Assembly: GCA_963725645.1 (NCBI GenBank)
Contig: CAVRZD010000004.1
Coordinates: 1 to 64,000, forward strand
Length of the DNA: 64,000 bases
Direction of reading: 5' to 3'
Source: JALYZC01 sp963725645
GTDB lineage: Bacteria > Actinomycetota > Thermoleophilia > Solirubrobacterales > Solirubrobacteraceae
Shown here: in pieces, positions 8,147 to 15,024 of the stretch
How the letters are laid out: the number at the start of each line of letters is the position of its first letter
Numbering within the stretch: the first letter of the stretch is position 1
Made by a program: the position numbers and the translations under genes
The notes under the pieces: model-generated
Databases searched by the model: none
What the model was told of the DNA's origin: nothing
Seen by the model: the letters and a program-made list of their open reading frames with translations, nothing else

Positions 8147-8932
8147 TTAGCCGCGGCGTGGGGGCCATGGGAAGAATGCGCTTGTGCGGGCGATGTAGTC
8201 CGCGTAGCCCTCGCGCCGCCGGGTCAGCGAGCGCTCGAGCAGGGCGGCGCCGCTGACCCGGATCAGCAGGACGGACATGACCGCCGGGCCGATGGCGGTC
8301 CACCATGCGCTGCCGGTGGCCAGCGCGACGAGCCAGATTCCCCACCAGACGCAGAAGTCGCCGAAGTAGTTCGGATGGCGGGTGTAGTGCCACAGCCCGC
8401 GGTCCATGACTTTCCCGCGGTTCGTCGGATCGGCCTTGAACCGCGCGAGCTGCTGGTCGCCGAGGGCCTCGAACGCGAGCCCGACGGCCCACAGGGCGGC
8501 GCCGGCCCAGTCGAGCGTACCGAGGCCGGGGGGCGTGGGGTCGGTCATCGCGGCCTGTACCGGGAGGGAGACGACCCACATCAGGGCGCCCTGCAGCCAG
8601 AACACGACGACCAGGCTGCGCAGCGGCCAGCGGTCGCCGTAGCGGCGGCGCATCTCTGCGTAGCGGTAATCCTCGCCCTTCCCCAGGTTGCGGCGGGCGA
8701 GATAGACGGTCAGGCGCAGGCCCCAGACCGTCACCAGCACTGCCAGGAGCAGGCGACGATCGCTACTCCCGTCCGCCAGCGCGAAGCCGGCCCAGGCGAC
8801 GACGACGAAGCCGCTGCCCCAGAAGACGTCGACGATCGAGGTGTCGCGCACCGCGACGCTCACAACCCACAGCGCCGTGACGAGCGCGAGCACGATACCC
8901 GCCTCGATTGCGAGCAGACCCGCGGTGCTCAC
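8147..8932 (-). CDS. DUF1295 (steroid 5-alpha-reductase-like) membrane protein
   Basis: The 261-residue protein starts at a GTG at 8930-8932, which overlaps the TGA of the upstream acyltransferase by four bases (GTGA), implying translational coupling. About six to seven hydrophobic helices are visible. Near the C-terminus the conserved GLWHYTRHPNYFGDF motif of the DUF1295/isoprenylcysteine-methyltransferase-like superfamily is present at about 190-205. The family is membrane-bound and thought to reduce or modify lipids; the substrate is unknown. Related genes are known to occur in LitR/CarH photoregulator clusters, and such a regulator lies 3.3 kb away. Confidence 0.8.
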   Translation of the reverse strand: MSTAGLLAIEAGIVLALVTALWVVSVAVRDTSIVDVFWGSGFVVVAWAGFALADGSSDRRLLLAVLVTVWGLRLTVYLARRNLGKGEDYRYAEMRRRYGDRWPLRSLVVVFWLQGALMWVVSLPVQAAMTDPTPPGLGTLDWAGAALWAVGLAFEALGDQQLARFKADPTNRGKVMDRGLWHYTRHPNYFGDFCVWWGIWLVALATGSAWWTAIGPAVMSVLLIRVSGAALLERSLTRRREGYADYIARTSAFFPWPPRRG

Positions 8933-9942
8933 GCTGCCGTCCGCGCCACGGCGCCTATGGGCCGCTGCTCGAGCCAGTCGTCGAGCTCCTGCCACAGGTC
9001 GTAGAGCCAGTCCGCGCGCGCGGCGCTCGCCTCGGGCACCGAGGATCGCGGCACCCGCGTTACGCGGACCCGGACCACGAGCCCGACCAGCCCGCCACGC
9101 CAGACGTCCGAGATCAGCCGCAGGCCCTCGAAGCCGTGATGGGCGATCACCACGACGTCGGCATCGGGTGCGCCGTCGAGCAAAGCCCCCACGCCCCCGA
9201 GTCGCGGCGGCAGCAGATGCCGGATCCGCTGCGCCCGCGCGGCCAGACGCGCATCGCGCTCGGCGATACGCGCAATTGCGCGGGCGCGACGCTCTGGCGT
9301 AAAGCGGGTCCCCTCCGGGTAGATCAGCACGCCCTCGTCGGATCCCAGGCCATGCGCGAGCGCGCGCACCCGACCCACCTCCTGCGCCTCGCCGGTCCCG
9401 CGGCGCACGAAATAGTTCGGCAGCCATCGCCCGGCGACATCGAGACACGGATCCGCGAGCAACTCACGCTTGAGTACGTAGCGCAGGCGAATCCGGCGCG
9501 GACGCGCGACGATGTGCGCCGGCAGCAGATTGTCGACGATGCTCGCGTGGCGGATCAGCACGATTACCGGCCCCGGCGCCACCGCATCGCCGCCCGCCAC
9601 CTCGAGCCGCAGGCCGAACAACACGCGCACCGCGCCAAGCAGCACGCCGGCCCACAGTCGCTGAAAGCGCCAGGTCACCTCAAGCAGCCAGGCGCGGCGC
9701 CGGCCGCCCAGGCTCGCGACCCACAGCGCCCCCAGCGCGGCGACGCCCCCGACCTCGGCCGCGAGATACACCCACAGGAACAGGACGAGCCGCGCGGCCG
9801 TCGGCCGCACACCGAACGCGACCCGGCGCACCGCATCGACCACCAGGCCGACGACGAGCAGCACGGGCAACAGCGCCGTGACCAACACGAGACCCAGCAC
9901 GATCGACGGGATCGTGCGCAACCGCCGACGGACGGTCTCCAT
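8929..9942 (-). CDS. 1-acylglycerol-3-phosphate acyltransferase-like (PlsC domain)
   Basis: The 337-residue protein is started at 9942 (METVRRRL), because the sequence further upstream in frame is low-complexity. Two or three hydrophobic helices occupy residues about 10-110. The acyltransferase box His-Ala-Ser-Ile-Val-Asp (HX4D) sits at about 150-155, and the glycerophosphate-binding YPEGTRF at about 224-230. PlsC-like enzymes transfer acyl groups to lysophosphatidic acid or other lipid acceptors at the membrane. The 4-base overlap with the DUF1295 gene suggests both act on the same membrane lipids. Confidence 0.8.
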   Translation of the reverse strand: METVRRRLRTIPSIVLGLVLVTALLPVLLVVGLVVDAVRRVAFGVRPTAARLVLFLWVYLAAEVGGVAALGALWVASLGGRRRAWLLEVTWRFQRLWAGVLLGAVRVLFGLRLEVAGGDAVAPGPVIVLIRHASIVDNLLPAHIVARPRRIRLRYVLKRELLADPCLDVAGRWLPNYFVRRGTGEAQEVGRVRALAHGLGSDEGVLIYPEGTRFTPERRARAIARIAERDARLAARAQRIRHLLPPRLGGVGALLDGAPDADVVVIAHHGFEGLRLISDVWRGGLVGLVVRVRVTRVPRSSVPEASAARADWLYDLWQELDDWLEQRPIGAVARTAA

Positions 9943-10270
9943 CCGGGACTCATCAACACCACCCCGCTGCACACCGCCATTCTGCCACCGCCCCGCCTGC
10001 GGTGATCGTCTTGAAGGCCAGGATCGAGGTGCTCGATCGCTGCATTCCGCTGCCGCGCCAAACGATCCGTTGCCCGGGCCGATGCGCCCGAGCGACGCGT
10101 CCGCGGGCGCCGACCGCCTTGTCGGCGATCCGGCGGAAGGCGAGCCCGAACAGCCGGTCGGCCAGCCGCAGCCGGCCGTTCGGCGTGAGCGCGCCGCAGG
10201 CTGCTGGTCGGGCTGTCCGCTGGACTTGGGCGAAGTCGTCGCCGAGGCGGAAGTCGCTAGGGTCGCGCCG
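9943..10270. other. Region without a supported gene
   Basis: Frames are open on both strands, as expected at this GC content, but none shows a recognised domain. A minus-strand stretch of about 85 codons (reading RLRLADRLFGLAFRRIADKA, at about 10090-10150) has a protein-like composition. It may be the remains of a gene cut by rearrangement. I cannot assign it. Confidence 0.3.
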
Positions 10271-10567
10271 GTGACTACCAGGGCCACGCTGAGGAACCGC
10301 TGGCGGCGCGGACAGCGCGGCTGGCCCGCCAGCTTCCCGCTTGCGCAGTTTCCGAATGCGCCGCTGATCGTTGCGCTGGGCGGGTGGCTCGTGGCCGCGG
10401 TGACGGACGACCCCGCGCACTCCTACGCTCGCGCCGCGTTCTACGCCGGCCTCGCGGCGTGGGCGTGGGAGGAGCTGGCGGACGGCGTGAACTGGGTACG
10501 CCGCGCACTCGGGGCCGGTGGGCTCGTATACGTCGTCGTCAAGGTCGGCGCGGGATTCGGGGCATGA
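10271..10567 (+). CDS. Small membrane protein of unknown function
   Basis: A GTG at 10271 opens a 98-residue protein with a basic N-terminus (RNRWRRGQR) and two or three hydrophobic segments: APLIVALGGWLVAAV, a middle amphipathic Ala-rich stretch, and AGGLVYVVVKVGAGF. A WAWEELADGVNWVRR loop lies between them. No catalytic motif is seen. It is probably inner-membrane. The start is uncertain because upstream codons in the same frame are also open. Confidence 0.55.
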   Translation: MTTRATLRNRWRRGQRGWPASFPLAQFPNAPLIVALGGWLVAAVTDDPAHSYARAAFYAGLAAWAWEELADGVNWVRRALGAGGLVYVVVKVGAGFGA

Positions 10568-10894
10568 GGGCGAATCGCTGTCCTTCGCGCGGTCGGGACT
10601 GACCTTCTCCAGCCGACACCGGCGCGGTCACGCATATCCTGGTTCCGACGCACCGGCCCGTCGGTGAGCTGCTGGGCTTCATTGAGGCCGGGCTGATTGC
10701 CCACCGCGCAACCGATCCGGAGTGCTGGCGTGCGGGCCGTTGGCGCGACCCCGTCTGCGCTGAGCGTGTGCACCGTGCAGGGCCGCGTCGCGAAGAGCGC
10801 GCTCGAGTGACAGCTGTCTACCCGCGCGCTCGCCGGCTCATAACGGCCCCCGTCCGCATAATGCCCCGGTGGGCAGTTCGGAGCTACGAGGAGC
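10568..10894. other. Intergenic region, no gene seen
   Basis: About 330 bases with no frame showing recognisable protein sequence and no RNA gene that I can fold by eye. It should contain the promoter of the downstream oxidoreductase-like gene, but no clear -35/-10 pair stands out. Confidence 0.4.
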
Positions 10895-11824
10895 ATGGGC
10901 TTGGCGCGGCGCGCACTTGTGACTGGGGCCACCGGGTTCGTGGGTGGGCTGCTTTGCGCCGCGCTCGCCGATCGCGGCTGGGAGGTGCGCTGTCTCGTGC
11001 GCGACCGGTCGCGGGCGCAGGAGCTGGCCGACAGTGGCTTTGAGCTGCATGAGGCCGACGTGCTTGATGCGCAGGCGCTGCGCGGGGCCGGAGAGGGAGT
11101 CGAGGTCGCCTACTACTTGATTCACGCCATGGGGCGTGGGGCCAGGGGCGACTTCGAGCAACGCGAGCGGCAGAGCGCACAGAACTTCGCCGAGATGGCG
11201 AAGCGAGAGGGAATCGCCCGGGTGGTCTACCTGGGCGGGCTGGGCGACCGCCCTGGGTCGGCGCACCTTCGCAGCCGCCGCCGGACCGCCGAGATCCTCT
11301 CCGAGCTGGGGCCTCCACTCACCTACTTCCGCGCCGGGATGATCGTGGGGGAGGGCAGCGAGTCCTACCGCACGCTGCGCTACCTCGTGCAGCGGCTCCC
11401 TGCGATGATCGGCCCCAAGTGGCTCAAGACGCCCACGCAGGCGATCGGGATCGATGACGTGATCGCCTATTTGGTGGCGGCGCCTGACGTCCCGGCCTCA
11501 GAGGGCCGCGAGGTGCAGATCGCGGGTCCCGACGTGCTCTCCTACGGCGAGATGCTCGACCTGATGGCGGATGCGCTCGGGGTGCGGCGCCGCCCGCGGG
11601 TGCCGGTGCCGTTGCTGACGCCCTGGTTGTCCTCGCTCTGGATCGGGCTCGTGACCCCGGTGGACGCCGGCGTCGCGCGCCCGCTCGTTGAGGGCCTGTC
11701 GACACCCACCACCGTCACCGACAGCTCGGGGGCGGCGCTGTTCGATGTGAATCCGATCTCGTTCAGGGAGGCGCTCCACAGGGCGCGCGGCGAGGATGAG
11801 GCGGCGCCCCCCCGGGTGGGGTGA
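10895..11824 (+). CDS. NAD(P)H-binding NmrA/SDR-a type protein
   Basis: The 309-residue protein opens with the nucleotide-binding Rossmann motif Thr-Gly-Ala-Thr-Gly-Phe-Val-Gly (about 9-16). It has the atypical extended SDR pattern: an HEADVLD acidic strand end and AYYLIHAMG, with no canonical Tyr-x-x-x-Lys. This places it with NmrA-like or DUF2867-type epimerase relatives rather than classical reductases. The C-terminal third (QIAGPDVLSYGEMLDLM) is the usual substrate-side region. Similar proteins occur in LitR-type light-regulated clusters; the CarH-like gene follows 408 bases downstream. Confidence 0.75.
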   Translation: MGLARRALVTGATGFVGGLLCAALADRGWEVRCLVRDRSRAQELADSGFELHEADVLDAQALRGAGEGVEVAYYLIHAMGRGARGDFEQRERQSAQNFAEMAKREGIARVVYLGGLGDRPGSAHLRSRRRTAEILSELGPPLTYFRAGMIVGEGSESYRTLRYLVQRLPAMIGPKWLKTPTQAIGIDDVIAYLVAAPDVPASEGREVQIAGPDVLSYGEMLDLMADALGVRRRPRVPVPLLTPWLSSLWIGLVTPVDAGVARPLVEGLSTPTTVTDSSGAALFDVNPISFREALHRARGEDEAAPPRVG

Positions 11825-12196
11825 GCAGCTCAGCCACTCGGAGACGTCGCCGGTCAACCGCTGCGGACGAGAGGGCGCAGCGCCCCTCGCCGCCCGGCTC
11901 GACGCCGTTGAAGGCAGCGCCAGGGCGCCCGCGCAGGCATCACCCGCGGTGCGGCCTCGACGTCCTAAACCCCGCCGCCGGCACGAACCCACGACAGCTC
12001 TCGGGGCAGCGGCGGCGCACCGACCTCCTGCTCCTCCCGAGGAGCTCGCGACGGTCTCGTGATGAGCCTCGCGCCGACCTCGCCCAACAGAGGCTGATCA
12101 AATCCCGACGCTGTTCCCGATTGCTTTCTGGAAGCGGCGGTTGTGCCGACGGACCCACCGCAGACACTGCTCAGACGCGATCTGAACCCAGGCACC
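11825..12196. other. Intergenic region upstream of the photoregulator
   Basis: No gene with recognisable protein sequence is seen. The last part runs into the operator and promoter of the regulator gene. Confidence 0.4.
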
Positions 12197-12226
12197 TGTA
12201 CAGCAAACGTACAGCGTCCGTACACT
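12197..12226 (+). promoter_or_regulatory. CarH-type operator: three 11-bp direct repeats over the promoter
   Basis: GTACA cores occur at 12198, 12209 and 12220, exactly 11 bp apart (TGTACAG, CGTACAG, CGTACAC). CarH tetramers are known to bind three 11-bp direct repeats with this kind of core. The last repeat contains TACACT (12221-12226), a good -10 box only six bases before the ATG at 12233, so the transcript may be leaderless. The arrangement implies autorepression. Confidence 0.75.
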
Positions 12227-12232
12227 CAGGGC

Positions 12233-13117
12233 ATGGCGAGCGAGGTCGAGCACACCCTGCGCATCGGCGAGCTGGGGCGCCGGGTCGGGGTGAAGGCGGA
12301 GCTCCTGCGGGCCTGGGAGCGCCGCTACGGGCTCCTGCGGCCAGCGCGAACCGGCGGCGGCCTGCGCCTCTACTCCGCAGCCGACGAACGCAGGGTCCGG
12401 CGCATGCAGGACCGCCTTAGCCAGGGCCTGTCGGCCGCGGAGGCGGCGCGGCTCGTGCTGGCCGAGGAGGCCGGCGTCGCGGCCGCGCCGGACGCGCGCC
12501 CGCTCGAGCGGGACGCCGCGCGCTTGCGCGAGGGGCTCGACCGGCTGGACGCCGACGAGGCGAATGCGGCGCTCGACCGCCTACTGGCCACGTTCGCGGT
12601 CGACACCGTGCTCGCAGACGTGGTGCTCCCATACCTGCACGACCTCGGCGAACGCTGGAAGCTGGGCCACGCGAGCGTGGCCCAGGAGCACTTCGCGAGC
12701 AACCTGCTGCGGGCGCGGCTCGCGGGCCTGTCGCGCGGTTGGGAGCTCGGGGGCGGCCCGCTTGCGCTGCTTGCGTGCGCGCCGGGAGAGCTGCACGAAA
12801 TCCCGCTGCTGATGTTCGGGCTCGCCCTGCGCGCGCGCGGCTGGCGGATCGCCTATCTCGGCGCTGACACTCCGGCTGAGAGCCTCGCGGATGCCGCCAG
12901 CCAACTCGACCCGTCGCTGGTCGTGGTCTCCTCGGTCCTGCGCTCGCGGTTTCGCCGGGCGGCCGCCCAGCTGTCGAAGATCGCCGGCGAGCGGCCGCTT
13001 GCCGTCGCCGGCGCCGGGGCCAGTGAGTCGCTGGCCGAGTCGCTGGGCTGCGCCTGGCTGGCCGAGGGCCCGGTGGCGGCGGCGAAGCGCCTCGCGGCCG
13101 AGCGCCGGGCGTCTTAG
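12233..13117 (+). CDS. CarH/LitR-like MerR-family B12-dependent photoregulator
   Basis: The start at 12233 is chosen because the operator ends just before it; the product has 294 residues. Residues 8-75 form a MerR winged helix (RIGELGRRVGVKAELLRAWE). Residues about 95-170 form the helical cobalamin cap with the CarH signature Trp142-x9-Glu152-His153, which contacts the 5'-deoxyadenosyl group. Residues 178-290 form the B12-binding Rossmann domain with lower-ligand His188 in Glu-x-His-x-x-Pro, where families usually have Gly at the last position. The residue after Trp142 is Lys, not the His that forms a bis-His adduct after light exposure in Thermus CarH. In known members, adenosylcobalamin allows dark repression and light releases DNA. 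Confidence 0.88.
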   Translation: MASEVEHTLRIGELGRRVGVKAELLRAWERRYGLLRPARTGGGLRLYSAADERRVRRMQDRLSQGLSAAEAARLVLAEEAGVAAAPDARPLERDAARLREGLDRLDADEANAALDRLLATFAVDTVLADVVLPYLHDLGERWKLGHASVAQEHFASNLLRARLAGLSRGWELGGGPLALLACAPGELHEIPLLMFGLALRARGWRIAYLGADTPAESLADAASQLDPSLVVVSSVLRSRFRRAAAQLSKIAGERPLAVAGAGASESLAESLGCAWLAEGPVAAAKRLAAERRAS

Positions 13118-13238
13118 GACCCGCTGCCCAGGATGGCGTCCCGCGGCGCGGCCGCGGGGTCTCGCGGAGGCCGTCGCGGGTGCCCCGGCGTACCGGAGAT
13201 CGCGCATGAGCCGGAGGGCGGGAACGCTCATCCCATCC

Positions 13239-13276
13239 TTGACAAGAACTGTACAGTATCTCTACAAACAGTGCAG
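13239..13276 (+). promoter_or_regulatory. Promoter with CarH-like operator before lipoprotein gene
   Basis: TTGACA (13239-13244) is followed at 18 bp by TACAAA (13263-13268). The spacer contains GTACA at 13251 and a CTACA at 13262, again 11 bp apart, and a weaker GTGCA at 13271. This resembles the repeats before the regulator gene, so the same protein probably represses this promoter in the dark. A ribosome site AAGGAGA lies at 13287-13293. Confidence 0.65.
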
Positions 13277-13299
13277 CACCCGATTCAAGGAGACCCTTC

Positions 13300-13917
13300 A
13301 TGCCTCGCACTTTCCGGCGCCTATCCGTCCTCCCGGTGCTCGCGGTCGTCGCGCTCGGCGTGGCGGCCTGCGGCAGCAGTAGCTCCAGCAGCACCACGAC
13401 GTCGAGCACCCCGGCCACGACCACGCCCGCGTCGGCTCCTGTCGCGGTGGCGGGCCGCAGCACTTCGGTGGTCGTAAACCCCGCGACCGCCCAGGTCCTT
13501 AAGCAGAACGCCATCACGGTCACCCCGATCGCCCCGGCCAGCGCGAAGACCGGCTTGGTCTTCCCGGTCAGCGGCGGCCAGATCGTCGTCGCCTCGCTGG
13601 CCGGCACCGTCGATCACACCGGCGGGCTGAGCTTCAGCCACAGCGGCAAGAGCGTCCAGCTGACCAGCTTCATCATCAACACGACCACGAAGCAGCTCAC
13701 CGCGCTCGCCGGCGGCCAGCGAGTGCCGATCCTAAACCTCGATCTCGCCGCGCTCAAGCGGGCCAGCGGACCGAGCGGCACCGTCATCGCGAGCAACATC
13801 AAGCTCACGCTCACCTCGCAGGCGGCAACCGCCCTCAACAGCGGCCTCGGCGTGAGCGTCTTCAAGGCCGGGCTGCCCTTCGGCGTCGCAACGCTAACCG
13901 TCGCGGTCAAGCCGTAG
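13300..13917 (+). CDS. Secreted lipoprotein of unknown function, likely light-regulated
   Basis: The product has 205 residues. A signal peptide ends in the lipobox Gly-Val-Ala-Ala-Cys24. It is followed by a Ser/Thr-rich linker (24-60) and a beta-rich domain with repeated V/T patterns (SGGQIVVASLAGTVDHTGGL, about 95-115). A ribosome site AAGGAGA is 6 bases before the ATG. The gene follows the CarH-like regulator by 182 bases and has a promoter bearing the same repeat type. I do not recognise the domain. A role as a photo-induced surface lipid or pigment carrier would be speculation. Confidence 0.75.
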   Translation: MPRTFRRLSVLPVLAVVALGVAACGSSSSSSTTTSSTPATTTPASAPVAVAGRSTSVVVNPATAQVLKQNAITVTPIAPASAKTGLVFPVSGGQIVVASLAGTVDHTGGLSFSHSGKSVQLTSFIINTTTKQLTALAGGQRVPILNLDLAALKRASGPSGTVIASNIKLTLTSQAATALNSGLGVSVFKAGLPFGVATLTVAVKP

Positions 13918-14034
13918 CCACCCAGCGCGCGGGATCAGCGACTGCGAGCGGCTGTGGCGGGAATGTGAGCGCCTCACGGGCCGGCACGAGACCCGATCGC
14001 GGCTGCGGCCCACTCGAACGCATAAGGAGACCCG

Positions 14035-15015
14035 ATGGCCCATTACAACGCGAGCATCGAGACGCCGCGTCCCCCCGCCGAGGCGTTCGCTTACCTGAGC
14101 GATTTCTCGACGTCAGCGGAGTGGGACCCCGGCGTCGTCGAAGCGGAGCGCATGGGCGACGCGCCGGTCGGCGAGGGGACCGAGTTTCGGCTGGTGGCCG
14201 ATTTCCTCGGCCCGACGACCGAGCTCACGTACCGGATCGTCGAGTACGAGCCGCCGAGAGCCGTCACGTTCCGTGGCGAAGGCTCGACCGTCGTCTCACT
14301 CGACAGGATCACCTTCGAGCCGGCCGATGGGGGCAGTCTGGTCACCTACGACGCCGACCTCGCGCTGAAGGGGCCGCTGCGGATCGCCGATCCGCTCCTC
14401 GGACTCGCCTTCAACCGTGTCGGCAATCGAGCGCTCCACGGCCTGCGCAAGACGCTCGGCACCCGGGAGCCCCGAGGGCTGCCGGCGCTCTCGGGACGCA
14501 ACCTCGACGGTGATCGTTACGAGCTGCCCCGCGACCTCCGCAAGCAGTACAGCTTCATCGTCGTCGCGTTCCGCCGCGAGCAGCAAGCGCTCGTCGACAA
14601 GTGGCTCCCATGGCTGGTCGACCTGGAGGAGCGCCGGCCAGACCTCGCCGTCTACGAGCTGCCCGTGCTCTCAGCCGCCTACACCCCGGCCCGCTGGTTG
14701 ATCGACGGAGGCATGGCCCGCGGCGTCGGCACCCCCTCCGCCCGTGCCCGCACAATCACCGTCTACACCGACGTCCCGGAGGTCGTACGCAACCTCGGTC
14801 TTCGCGACACCCGCACGATCGCGGTAATCCTGGTCGAGCGCTGCGGCCGCATCCTCGCGCGCGAGCTCGGCGCCTTCAACGAGCGGAAAGCCGAGCGACT
14901 GATCGCTGCACTCGGCGCCAACCCTGTCGCACAGCCTGACCGTGACATGATCGGAAGGGCTCGTCACGATCACCACGCGCGCCGCCAAGACCTAGCCGGC
15001 TCGAGGGGCCGGTAG
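14035..15015 (+). CDS. SRPBCC domain fused to a thioredoxin-fold-like domain
   Basis: A ribosome site AAGGAG precedes the ATG. Residues 1-145 form a polyketide-cyclase/SRPBCC hydrophobic-pocket domain (YNASIETPRPPAEAFAYLSD near the start). Residues about 160-305 look like a thioredoxin-fold domain of the ATP10/AhpC-like type, with strand YSFIVVAFRREQ and a late IAVILVERCGRI. The usual CxxC is absent. The last 20 residues are basic and low-complexity. The gene ends 9 bases before the MMPL exporter gene, so they are probably one operon. The combination suggests binding and handling of a lipid-like ligand; no reaction can be assigned. Confidence 0.65.
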   Translation: MAHYNASIETPRPPAEAFAYLSDFSTSAEWDPGVVEAERMGDAPVGEGTEFRLVADFLGPTTELTYRIVEYEPPRAVTFRGEGSTVVSLDRITFEPADGGSLVTYDADLALKGPLRIADPLLGLAFNRVGNRALHGLRKTLGTREPRGLPALSGRNLDGDRYELPRDLRKQYSFIVVAFRREQQALVDKWLPWLVDLEERRPDLAVYELPVLSAAYTPARWLIDGGMARGVGTPSARARTITVYTDVPEVVRNLGLRDTRTIAVILVERCGRILARELGAFNERKAERLIAALGANPVAQPDRDMIGRARHDHHARRQDLAGSRGR

Positions 15016-15024
15016 CCCGATCCG

